Below the pieces are notes generated by a model. The model was given only the letters and a program-made list of their open reading frames with translations, did not search any database and was not told the origin of the DNA. Below are positions 12,132 through 22,282 of a stretch of 64,000 bases of DNA, piece after piece. Source of the stretch: Nematostella vectensis (Eukaryota > Cnidaria > Anthozoa > Actiniaria > Edwardsiidae); NCBI RefSeq assembly GCF_932526225.1, contig NC_064043.1, forward strand, positions 13,638,085 through 13,702,084, read 5' to 3'. Positions within the stretch are counted from its first letter, which is position 1; each line of letters starts with the position of its first letter. The position numbers and the translations under genes are program-made.

Positions 12132-13154
12132 ATGTCTTCTCTTCCAAGCACGTTCAATCACTCGTTGATCAGCAATGGAACCAACTGTTCGTCAACTGAA
12201 CGATCCTCGGCATCCATCCACCAAGAGGTTTGGCTCGTGTCACTTCTGCTTGTAGTTATTATCGGTCTGAGTCTTAATCTTTCCGTCATCTCACTCGTGA
12301 TGATGAAAAAAGTGCCGCGAAGGAACATGAATCTTCTGGTCGCTAACATGGCATTCAGCGACTTTTTATCTCTTCTACTTGAGCCTTCGTCTCTTTTGTC
12401 CCAAATGACGGTAAACTCGCCATGGATTGGGGTTAGTTATCTGGCTGATGTGACTTGTAAGTTTTACACCTTCGTGATGAACACATCCACATGGGTTTCC
12501 CTTGTAACGCTTTTGGTCATCTCCGTGGAAAGGTTTCGGGCAGTGTCATCTGTTGTACATTTTACGGAAAAACGCAGCGTTCTCATTATCCTGTTACTTG
12601 TGTCCTGGGTTTTACCTGGACTGCTAAACTCTAGTACTTTTGCTTTCTGCGCGGCTAATAACATCGGAGGGACATTTCAATGCTTGTGCGTCTTTACAAT
12701 GCAGTCAGCTATCTATGCTGTTGCTGCAAATGTCATCTTCGTGTTATTGGTGATCGTAATTCTCTGCCTCAATTTTGCAATTATACGTAAACTTGTTCGC
12801 TCTCAAGTGGCGATACACATCCCAGAGGCTCAGCAACAAAAGCGAGCTCGAAGGTTTCGCTCTGCGACGCGCATGGTTCTAAGTTCTCTTTTACTGTTTG
12901 TACTCTGTGCGACCCCCCTCTACATAGTGCTCACAATCTTTAGAATGCAGTTTTTATTGGGAGTTCCAATTCTTAGTGAGTGGAGCGGGAATATGATTAA
13001 TGCAGTAACTGTTCTGTTTTTTGTTAATCCTGCCGCAAGCCCGATCATCTACTTTGTATTTCTCGGCGACTTTAGAAAAGTGTTACGCAAGTTTTTCTGC
13101 AGAAAGAAGGTTATTGGTCAACCGAATGCGGAACCGGGATTACCACTTACTTAA
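12132..13154 (+). CDS. Class A orphan GPCR, array copy B
   Basis: Intronless 340-residue paralogue of the gene at 712, similar over its whole length. It keeps D in TM2 (AFSD), the TM3-loop 2 cysteine pair, VERF in place of DRY, CATP in TM6 and NPAASPIIY in TM7. Differences cluster in TM3, loop 2 and the start of TM5 (for example CAANNIGGTFQCLCVFT), where ligand contacts usually lie. The ATG at 12132 is in the same context as in the other copies. An upstream in-frame GTG at 12105 is not a likely start in an animal. The same antisense block precedes it, and the GAGGAACCGGAAGAACT repeat follows the stop. Confidence 0.93.
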   Translation: MSSLPSTFNHSLISNGTNCSSTERSSASIHQEVWLVSLLLVVIIGLSLNLSVISLVMMKKVPRRNMNLLVANMAFSDFLSLLLEPSSLLSQMTVNSPWIGVSYLADVTCKFYTFVMNTSTWVSLVTLLVISVERFRAVSSVVHFTEKRSVLIILLLVSWVLPGLLNSSTFAFCAANNIGGTFQCLCVFTMQSAIYAVAANVIFVLLVIVILCLNFAIIRKLVRSQVAIHIPEAQQQKRARRFRSATRMVLSSLLLFVLCATPLYIVLTIFRMQFLLGVPILSEWSGNMINAVTVLFFVNPAASPIIYFVFLGDFRKVLRKFFCRKKVIGQPNAEPGLPLT

Positions 13155-13570
13155 TGAGGAACCGGAAGAACTATACTCTTAATGTGGAACCGGATGAACT
13201 ACACATTTAATTAATGTCCTTCGGGAAAAACTGTCTGTGAACAAATCTGAAATAGGGTTGGTAACTGTTTAGGAGTTCAGAAACCGGAGGTCTCTTATAA
13301 GTGCTAATGCCTAAAGGTGAACATCGCACTAAAAAATGAACTTATAACTTTAGAAATCAGACTTTTGGAACCTTCTCGTGTGCGACTTCCAGTTTGTCCT
13401 TATCTGTTTGAATTATATTTTCTCATCTTATTAAAAAAAAAACAGGTCCTCTATTCGTTGCAGCCCGAACTGCCAATTGTTCTTTTAAATCATATAATAT
13501 ATGGTAAATGAGGTAGAAAACTTGAGTCGAACATTACTTAAAATCCACTACATTTCCTTCCACTTCCTTC

Positions 13571-14090
13571 TTATTTGAATTGTTTTATTATTTTCATGAC
13601 ATGACGCTGCAAATAAGCCCGTTTCTCATCTAATAAGTCAGAAAATTTCACTGAGTGCTTAGCTAGTAATAGCAAACAAGTATCAAACGCGACATTTTTA
13701 AATTGATGCGACTCTTTGTAAAGAGTTTTCATAAATTTGAGCTTTTCGTCCCTGAGCCCATGCATAGCGCAACGATGATTTATGTAAATATATCTTAAAA
13801 AGCCAAAATTTGGGTATATGCATTTCTGCCTGACGTTATTTGTGTTTTGAAAACCATTCCAGAATACAAGGAACCGATGCCCATAGTAAGAAATCAAGTC
13901 TTTTTCATCCATCTCAAATTACGCTTTTTCTGGTTTTTCCGTCATGTCTATTTTAATCCATTTGGAGTAATAACGCCTAGTCTGCGACGAACATGTTAAG
14001 CGTTCATCTGGACAGTTGAGCATACAATTGGGCAGGATGAAGAAGATATTTCTAGCGCACGGTGCAACATTTGTCACAATCGGAATTATT
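13571..14090 (-). pseudogene. Conserved antisense coding-like block upstream of GPCR fragment C
   Basis: Longest form of the antisense block. Reading down from about 14080: VTNVAPCARNIFFILPNCM, RRYYSKWIKIDMTEK, one in-frame TAA, then 113 codons from MDEKDLISYYGHRFLVFWNG through CIYPNFGFLRYIYINHRCAM to YLQRHVMKIIKQFK. The three array copies share the protein sequence despite indels, suggesting a real gene was caught in the duplication and then decayed. No family is recognised. Confidence 0.45.
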
Positions 14091-14259
14091 TCGCTGTTGC
14101 TCTATAGAAACAGATTGGCTCAGTAGGATGGACGTCTCAGTCCACTTACATAAAATTGAATATTTAATTATTTTTCATAAGCCATTGGCATGGAAACGTT
14201 TGTCAAATCCAACCATTTCGTTCGATTATTGTTAAGCCTTCTGCGTTAGGACTTTAACC

Positions 14260-14361
14260 ATGTCGTCTCCTCCAAGCATGTTCAATCACTCGCTGATCAG
14301 CAATGGAACCAAAACTTCGTCAAGTGAACGATCCTCGGCATCCATCCACCAAGAGGTTCGA
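14260..14361 (+). pseudogene. GPCR fragment, array copy C
   Basis: The first 33 or so codons of the GPCR (ATGTCGTCTCCTCCAAGC... to HQEV) are followed directly by the 3' flank (CTCTTAATGAGGAACCGG). All seven helices are therefore deleted, with the junction near 14361. The sequence upstream of the ATG matches the other copies. Confidence 0.88.
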
Positions 14362-14530
14362 CTTTACTCTTAATGAGGAACCGGATGAACTACACATTTA
14401 ATGTGGAACCGGAAGTACCAACCAATAAGGAACCGGAAGAACTACACATTAAATGTGGAACCGGAAGTACCACTCAATAAGGAAGCGGAAGAACTATACT
14501 CTTAATGAGGTACAGGATGAGCTACACATT
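14362..14530. repeat. Minisatellite from the GPCR 3' end (copy C)
   Basis: About six units of 27-30 bp of the type AATGAGGAACCGGAAGAACT / AATGTGGAACCGGAAGTACC. The same words sit at the stop codon and first 3'UTR bases of the intact GPCR genes, so the array grew from that region. Confidence 0.8.
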
Positions 14531-14886
14531 TAATTAATGTCCTTCGGGAGAAACTGTCAGGAAAAAAATCTGAAATAGGGTTGGGAACTGTTCAGGAGTA
14601 CAGAAACCGGAGGTCTCTTATAAGTGTTAATGCCTAAAGGTGAACATCGCACTAAAAAAATGAACTTATAACTTTGGAAATCAGACTTTTGGAAACTTCT
14701 CGTGTGCGACCTCCAGTTTGTCCCAACCTGTTTGCATTATATTTTCTCGTCGTATTCAAAAGAACCAGGTCCTATCCGTCGCAGCCCGAACTGTCAATTG
14801 TTCTTTTAAATCATATATGGTAAATGAGGTAGAAAACTTCAGTCGAACATTACTTAAAATCCACTACATTTTCTTTTACTTCCTTC

Positions 14887-15401
14887 TTATTTGAATTGTT
14901 CTATTATTTTTATGACATGACGCTGCATATAAGCCCATTTCACATCTAAGGCAGAAAATTTCACAGAGTGCTTAGTGAGTAATAGAAAACACAATATCAA
15001 ACGCGACTTTTTGTGAATTGATGCGACATTTTGTAGTGTCATTGAAATTTGAGCTTTTCGTCCCTGAGCCCATACATAGCGCAAGGATGATCAATGTAAA
15101 TATATCTTAAAAAGCCAAAATTTGGGTATGTGCATTTCGGCCTCACGTTATTTGTGTTTTGAAAATCATTCCAGAATACATGGAACCGATGCCCATAGTA
15201 AGAAATCGTGTCTTATTAATCCATTTCGAATTGCGCTTTTCCTGTTTTTTTTTTTCCGTCAAGTCTATTTTTATCCATTTGGGAGTAATAACGCCCAGTC
15301 GACGACAAACATGTTAAGCATTCATCTGGACAGTTGAGTATACAATTGGACAGGATGAAGAAGATATTTCTAGCGCACGGTGCAACCTTTGTCACAATCA
15401 T
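14887..15401 (-). pseudogene. Conserved antisense coding-like block upstream of GPCR copy D
   Basis: Third copy of the antisense block, with KVAPCARNIFFILSNC and RYYSQMDKNRLDGK in one frame and KHSVKFSALDVKWAYMQRHVIKIIEQFK in another. A run of eleven A (T on the plus strand, about 15245-15255) and other indels disrupt it. Confidence 0.4.
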
Positions 15402-15569
15402 AATTATTTCGCGGTTGCTCTATTGAAACAGATTAGCTCAGTAGGATGGACATCTCAGTCCATTCACATAAAATTGAATATTTTTCATAAGCCATTTAAA
15501 TGGAAACGGTTTGTCAAATCCAACCGTCTCGTTCGATTATTGTGAGCTTTCTGCGAAAGGACTTTAACC

Positions 15570-16467
15570 ATGTCGTCTCTTCCAAGCACGTTCAATCACT
15601 CGTTGATCAGCAATGGAACCAACTGTTCGTCAACTGAACGATTCTCTGCATCCATCCACCAAGAGGTTTGGCTCGTGTCACTTCTGCTTGTAGTTATTAT
15701 CGGTCTGAGTCTTAATCTTTCCGTCATCTCACTCGTGACAATGAAACAAGTGCCGCAAAGGAACACGAACCTTCTGGTCGCTAACATGGCATTGAGCGAC
15801 TTTTTATCACTTCTACTGGAGCCTTCGTAACATTTGTCCTACATGACAAAGGGAAACTTGTCATGGATTGGGGTTGGTTATCTGGCTGATGTGACTTGTA
15901 AGTTTTAAGCCTTCATGATAGACACATCCACATGGATTTCCCTTGTAACGCTTTTGGTCATCTCCATGGAGAGGTTTCAAGCGGTGTCATGCGTTGCACA
16001 TGTGCCGGAAAAACGCAGTGTTTTCATTATCTTGCTGCTTATGTCCTGGGTTTTACCTGGACTGCTTAACTCTGGTCTACTAACATTAGAGGGGCATTTC
16101 AATGCTTGCGCATCACTACAATGCAATCAGAGCTTTATGGCGTTGCTACAAATGCCACCTTCATCTTATTGGTGATCGTAATTCTCTGCCTCAATTTTGC
16201 AATTATACGTAAACTTGTTCGCTCTCAAGAGGCGATACACATCCCAGGGGCTCAGCAACAAAAGCGAGCTCGAAGGTTTCGCTCTGCGACGCGCATTGTC
16301 CTAAGTTCTCTTTTACTGTTTGTACTCTGTGCGACCCCCCTCTACACAGTGCTCACAATCCTAAAAATGGAGCTTTTATTGGGAGTTCCAATTCTTGGTG
16401 AGTGGGGAGTGAATATGATTAATGCATTACATGTTCTGTTTTTTGTTAATCCTGCCGCAAGCCCGAA
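15570..16467 (+). pseudogene. GPCR pseudogene, array copy D
   Basis: Starts with the conserved ATG and matches the intact receptors through TM2. The codon after LLLEPS is TAA (TAT in copy A), and a second nonsense change follows CKF in TM3 (TAC to TAA). A deletion removes the region before loop 2. The TM4-TM7 frame then continues to NPAASP, where the last helix is cut off and replaced by the minisatellite. It cannot make a seven-helix receptor. Confidence 0.92.
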
Positions 16468-16735
16468 GAACTACACACTTAATGCGGAACCGGAAGTACC
16501 AACCAATAAGGAACCGGAAGAAATACACACTAAATGTGGAACCGGAAGTACCACTCAATGAGGAACCGGAAGAACTTCTCACTTAATGTGGAACCGGAAG
16601 TGCCACACAATGAGAAACCAGAAGAACTACTCACTTAATGAGGAACCGGAAGAACTATTCACCTAATGAGGAACCGGAAAAAACTACACACTTAGTGTTG
16701 AACCGGAAGTACCACTCAATGAGGAACCAGAAGAA
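16468..16735. repeat. Expanded GPCR-end minisatellite (copy D)
   Basis: About nine units of 27-30 bp (AATGAGGAACCGGAAGAACTACACACTT and variants) begin inside TM7 of the pseudogene. Degenerate units reappear at 17220-17345 after the copia fragment and a repeat insertion. Units translate as EEPEEL-like peptides. Confidence 0.82.
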
Positions 16736-16971
16736 CAAATAGACACCAAAAATATGGTAACATCAACAGATATTAATGTGAAACTGAGAAAAAATGACAA
16801 CTTAAGCAAAAACGTTGATGTTACCATATAACAAGCAATTGTTGGTAGTTTATTGTATGCGGAAATGGCAACACGGCCAGACATTGCTTATGTAGTGGGA
16901 GAATTATCCAAATTTTGTTCAAGTCCTGACGAATCTGACATCTGCAAAGCGAATTCTAACAAGATAGTTTA
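16733..16971 (+). pseudogene. Ty1/copia polyprotein fragment
   Basis: In frame: TDINVKLRKNDNLSKNVDVT, a TAA where copia has Tyr, then QAIVGSLLYAEMATRPDIAY and VVGELSKFCSSPDES. This is the typical C-terminal reverse-transcriptase segment of copia (YxxxIGSLLY...TRPDI...LSRF). Only about 80 codons remain. The reading continues from the GEEPEE-type minisatellite without a break, so the element was inserted in or next to that array. Confidence 0.85.
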
Positions 16972-17079
16972 AGGGAACTATGCAATACAATATATTTGTT
17001 TTTTTTTTTAAACTGGGTTGTTTTAGTTTTAGAATTATGACCTTTTTATGCCTTTTTCGTCTAACTCGCTTATGCTTTA

Positions 17080-17200
17080 TAGTTTCGTCTACAAATAGCA
17101 CGTCTATTGTGAACAAGAAGTGGACTTTCGGCCCTTGTGGGGGGGAGGTGCAAATGTATACTCCCTGCACCCCCCTCAGTAAGGGCCTGATAAACTTTCA
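17080..17200. repeat. C/G-rich transposon fragment
   Basis: TCGTCTACAAATAGCACGTCT and the following GTGGACTTTCGGCCCTTGTG recur in reverse orientation near 48560-48640 (AGACGTGCTATTTGTAGAC). It is a member of a dispersed, C/G-run-containing MITE family that interrupts the GPCR-end minisatellite. Confidence 0.6.
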
Positions 17201-17650
17201 AGGAGGTGTTATTTCATTACTACACACTTAATGAGGAACCAGAATTACTTTCAAATTAATGAGAGACTTTATGAGTGGAACTTAGTGAGAAACTGGAGGT
17301 GTCACTTACTAATTGTAATGAGGAACCGGAAGTACCACCGGTCAACACAACACTTCAGTGCAATAAGGAATACTCTAAAATGTTATGTTGGCAAATACAA
17401 AGTATTGCAATCAATTGAATTAATTAAATATATATACTTTCAATTTAAATAAATGTTTATCCTTTCAATTTTGTTTCGCATAGTGACATTTTGGCAGGCT
17501 CTTGTTTAAACAGGTTCGTGGAGAAGTCAATTAAAAATGCTGTTTTTAAAATATTAGGGAGAGTTGTTATCCCGAGGGAGGGGGGGGGGGGGCATTAGGA
17601 TTTTGATAAAAGTATGGATTATAATTAATTGTTTCCCTCTTCAGAAGAAT

Positions 17651-17876
17651 ATCATTTTCCATACCCACCTTTTAACTCTGTCACATCCCTCATGGTCATG
17701 TGAATGTGTACAACTTATCTATGTGATCACTTTCCATATCCCCTTTCAATTCTGACACATCTTCAAAAGCTACTGTAGATGTGTTCAATGCCTCTATTTA
17801 ATCACTATCCATACTCACCTTCTGATTCCATCACATCCCCCACGGCCAGGCGGAGGGTGTACAATGTCTCTATATG
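17651..17876. repeat. 75-bp tandem triplication covering the end of TRIM exon 4
   Basis: Three diverged units begin ATCA(C/T)T(T/A)TCCATA at 17651, 17726 and 17801, with periods of 75, 75 and 76 bp. The last unit is the true end of TRIM exon 4 with its GTGAGT donor or stop. The two outer units keep the layout but have decayed coding sequence. Confidence 0.75.
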
Positions 17877-20800
17877 ATTACTATGGAATACCAGGTTGTC
17901 CTTAGCACATGGGGCCAGATTACAAGTCTCTGAAAGTTCGATGATTTCCTTAGATAGTGAATCAATAGATGACTTTGACTCAATAAGGCAGGCATCTCCA
18001 TCTTTTTGGACCCTCTGCATCAGTGTGTACAGCTCTTCGCACTTGAGTATTACTTGGCACAGTGATCTTGAGAGCAAAGGGAAATGTTACAGGGATGAAA
18101 GATTGTTTCTTTGAGTGGAGTTTGAATTACCAAAGTTCTCTCGATTACCAAACCAAAAAAAAAGCAATTATCTTTTGATACTTTTTCTTCTTGTGAACAG
18201 AAAATCAGGCATAAATATGTAGTTTGTTTATTTCCAGAAAGGAAACTGTAAAGCCAAAGAAAGCAAACAACATACATAAACCCTTCAGTTCTAACCTGTT
18301 TTGCTTCTCCAGAACCTCAAGCTTTGCCTGTGTTAGCATACCCAGTTTAAGTCTCAAATCTGATTCTATTTTGTTGACAACAGTTCGTATTCCAGAGGCC
18401 TGATGTGCAATCTTTTGTCCCAATGCCTCCTTCTTCTGTGTTATTGCTTCTTTTCTTGCCTCGATGGCTCTTCTGGCCATCACAATCTTTTCATGTTCTT
18501 CTTCAATCTGCACTGTGATCTTGGATAACTCCTCTCTGACATTAGTTGCAAGCCGACTCGCGAGATCACACCTATGTCCTTGATGCTTACCATATATCTA
18601 AAGGAGAACACATAATGTCAAGACCTGCTAAAGCGAATGAATTTAACAGGTTTGTTTACAAGCTATAAGTCACCTCGCAAAAACATTTCCACCAAGCAAT
18701 TGTCAATTTCCAATGACACCACAAGAATAACTAGGCAGTATTTCAAGGAAAACCAAACCGATATCCTTACCACAGTTAATTTTGAATTTGGGCTAAATTA
18801 GCAACAAAATATTGAAATCCTCAAACCAACAGTAGCCTGGCTAGCAAGCAGTGCTGATAGATATCTGATAATGACACACATGCTGACCCATCTTGTGAGC
18901 CTTTAAAGTTTTTCTACCTTTTCACTTATAGCAATCTAGCCAAAAGAAAGAATAGATAAGCTTACAGTACAAATTCTGGAAAGGGAATTGTATTTGATTG
19001 AAATTTGAGCTTGGCCGCGTGAAAGGAGATTGAATCAAGGGTATAATTTCATGTTTCACTGGAAAATCTAACAATGCATTTTCTAAATTTTTGAAATTCT
19101 AGGACGGCAATACCACAAAAAATTGGCGAGTTTTGTATTGCAATGCTACCCAAAATGAAGCGAAAATCTTTTAAAGCAGAGAATTATATGGGAAAAAAGA
19201 AGTGTGCGCACTGATTTTGAAACCTACAACAAATCGCTATTATAGCAGTGCGCACTCGTGGGAATGTCATTCTTGATTGTGCATGCAGAGCAAAATGCAA
19301 AAACAACTCACAGACTATTAAAATGTTTGCTAAAGTTTGCAGGATTGTTTCCTGAATTTGAATAATCAGTTGACTACTAAGTTGAAATATGAAGATGATG
19401 GTAAAACTTGTAACCACACAACGATTCTAGCATTAACTAAGAAGACATGAAAACAAGAACTAGTATAGCGCACGCATATATTTTCTCATGTAATTTGATT
19501 TACATCTTGATCTACATCACAAATGACTAGACCCGGGCTTTTTCCAGTTCATGGTCTTTTTGGGAAGGTTGACCAAAATACCTCAATATTGCAGATTTGA
19601 GTTATTTGTGCAAACACACATTATTTGGTATCCATATGAACCACATACCATTTGGAAGATGAAAATATAAAGAATCGACCAAATCTATCAATTCTGAAAG
19701 GTTATACAGACTTTAACTTGTTTCCTGGACAGTTACCAAAACAGTAACAACCACCATCTTCATCTCTATATTGTTCTAAATCTTACCTGGCAATAAATAC
19801 AAATAAGGACCTGATCGTCATAGCAATAGACTTTCTTAGGCTCATCATGCTCAGTGCACAAGTGCCGGTGCTTGGCCCTCTCCTGGTCGATGGTACTTGC
19901 ACTAGCAGGTGCCTTGTCAGCATTTTCCTTGCTTTCAATGATCTCTAATAGCCCAAAGTTCTTAGGTAATGATGGTATGCCGTTAAATCGTGACAAGAGT
20001 AGTGTTTCGTGCTTACAAGCTGGGCACCTCACAAATGCATACTGGCTTTGGGCGGAGAGTTTGCCAAGACAGCCTGTCATTGCGATTAACAGTAAACAGG
20101 TGTTATAGATATGAGATATAGGATCAGAGGGTTGTATTTATAAACGAATTACATATGCTATGTTAAGTTAGCCACAGCTGGCTACATTAAGACAGCAAAT
20201 AAAAACTTTTATCAGATATGAAATGGCCGGAAATGGTCTTTTTTGTTACTTTACTGTATCTAAAACAAATTTGAAGGTGTACATCTAAAAAAAAAATTCA
20301 ACTTTTCTCAAAGGATAGTAAACAATGCCCTTAGGTAAGATCAAAAGGGAAGATTTTAAACTCATGAAGTTATACAGTTGCATCATTATTAACTTGTCCT
20401 GTACATGAAGGGGGTTGAAATAGAGGATCAGGTAATTTGGGGGTTGGGGTTTGAAATAGAGGATCAGGTAATTTGCATTTTTCAGACATTAAATTAAGGG
20501 TCCATTCCCAACCCCAGAACTGACAACTATACTGAATAAACCAGCATCTCCAGGATTTGCAGCAAATCTCCAGGTTAAATCCTAAACCTCCAGGTTAAGT
20601 GATGTTCTCGAAGACTTTGAGTTGTAATTGCCTGAAAACTTTGTGATGATGAATAAAATGTTTAGAAAAGCACAACATCGGAGTTTGTGAATTCTTTTTG
20701 CAAAACATTGAGAGCCGTAGAAAAGAGAATATATCAGCTGAGTTGATTGTTCAGTTATAAGCCAATTGCATGTCTCGTCTCATAGGTCATGCACCTGAAG

Positions 20801-22073
20801 AAGGACGCTAATTTTTTTTTTTTAAAGTAAGTTACTGTGCCAAGCCATGTGGCGCAATCCATAGATTCTGTACAATTCAAAGAGAGTTTTTAGGGGCACT
20901 TCCTTCTGGATTTGAAGGGATAAAAAGACTAGTTAAGAAAAAGGTGAATGATATCCCTTGACCATTTGACGCAAACATTGAATTCACCAAATGAGTAAAA
21001 TCGACTTTTTGCATTGCGACAGCAATTCATAAAACTCCCCACGTTTTCCAGTAGCATTGAAGCCTTCCTCATTTGTTACACTAATTTTGTCTTTTGCATT
21101 AGCTGAAGCATACGATTCTACAGCATTGAAGAGGCTTAAAACATTTGCTGGAATACAATTAGAGCTAGGACATTTCATTCAATGGCCAATCAGACAATTG
21201 TGTCTCCTGGGGGGAGGGGCTGGAGTTGTCACTTTCTCCACACAGATCCTCTGCTATATGGACACCAGTCATTTCTTTTTATTTCGCTAGGCTGGCATGT
21301 CCAGAAAAGTAAATAATTAGATGAAAGAGAGATGGCCGTTAGGGTCCATGGGGAGGTATTCTTTGAAAATTTTTGAACAGGGTTGCTCCGCCCAGACTTT
21401 GGACCCCTTTCATATAGTGAATTGAAAAAGGTGCCTCGTTTATTAAGTAACAAAATGTGTTATTAGTTGTAGCAAAATAAATTAGCAAAACCCTAATAAA
21501 CAATGCATTAGAAACCGCAACCAATCACTTATATATCCCCTGACACCAGACAACCCCCCCGCACCCAGACCCCCTCATAGGATTTCATAGGTTTCAGAAA
21601 TATTGCGGTTGACAGGTATGCAGCCCTCATGTTTATAACAAATACCTCGCCCCACTGAGTAAATGCTAAAATAATATACATTCACATTGGTACAGACAGG
21701 AAACGATAAATGTTTAATAAAAATCAACTGAAGCCACATATCAGGAAGTCGGCATCTTCACTTTTATGCCGTTGCCAAGAAGAGAAATAAGTGACAATTT
21801 TATCCCAGGTACTATTTAAATACCTAAAGCCTTTCAAATGGCAAGTATGTTTCGTTATATATTCATAAAAATATTAGATTTTGAGACAATAAAGCCTATT
21901 TAAAACGAAACGGAGTACTTTTCCCTTCTTCGAACTTCAAATAGCATAAGACTTGCCACATTACCTGTGCAGTATGTGTGTCCGCAGTTCAAGTTACGCG
22001 GAATAGCTTGACTCTCTGTAGCATGAAACGGATTATAACACACAGAACAGCACATGCCTCTGAGATCATCCAT
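17805..22073 (-). CDS. TRIM/RBCC-type RING E3 ubiquitin ligase
   Basis: Four exons with matching phases: 22073-21965, 20073-19787, 18597-18296, 18066-17805. Read through to the TAG at 17805 this gives 319 residues. Residues 8-60 form a RING finger: CCSVC, NCGHTYC, GC, then CPAC. Residues about 104-140 form a B-box with C-TE-H, C-YD-D, C-IY-C and GKHQGH. Residues about 145-300 are helical coiled coil. No NHL, SPRY or filamin domain follows. A good GTGAGT donor at 17818 in phase 1 leaves open a further exon outside what I can recognise. The expected role is ubiquitin transfer in the cytosol; substrate unknown. Exon 1 faces the COA5 gene. Intron 2 holds a copy of repeat R1. Confidence 0.88.
18950..19745. 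repeat. Dispersed repeat R1, copy 2 (inverted)
   Basis: Reverse-complement relative of 3640-4790 inside a TRIM intron. It has an empty site where copy 1 carries the Harbinger-like MITE (near 19490), so it shows the pre-insertion state. Confidence 0.7.
20390..21660. other. TRIM intron 1, repeat-rich, no exon seen
   Basis: A 37-bp block (GGTTGAAATAGAGGATCAGG) is duplicated in tandem near 20411-20475. The segment from about 20500 to 21615 ends in TGACAGGTATGCAGCC, similar to the ends of the element at 22581. No coding exon fits the TRIM phases here. Confidence 0.4.
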
Positions 22074-22282
22074 TATTCGGCTGCAGTCAGGATAAAATCC
22101 AAGTAGAGGACTTCAAGTGTTTGACATATTTTGCTTCGAAGGAGCTTGATGCTGAGCCGCGGTCCTACATTCTTTGTCAGCGGATAGGCAAAAGGAGCCT
22201 GCAGTATTCTTACAGCGGTCCAAACAAGATGGCGGCGTAGTTGCGTCTTTTCGCAAAGTTGAAAACACAGGAAATCTACGAA
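22074..22282. promoter_or_regulatory. Bidirectional promoter between TRIM and COA5
   Basis: Only 209 bp separate the divergent start codons. At 22226-22236 lies AAGATGGCGGC, the YY1 consensus often found near the start sites of nuclear genes for mitochondrial proteins. Its ATG opens a three-codon upstream ORF (ATG GCG GCG TAG) in the COA5 direction. No TATA box is evident. Confidence 0.6.
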
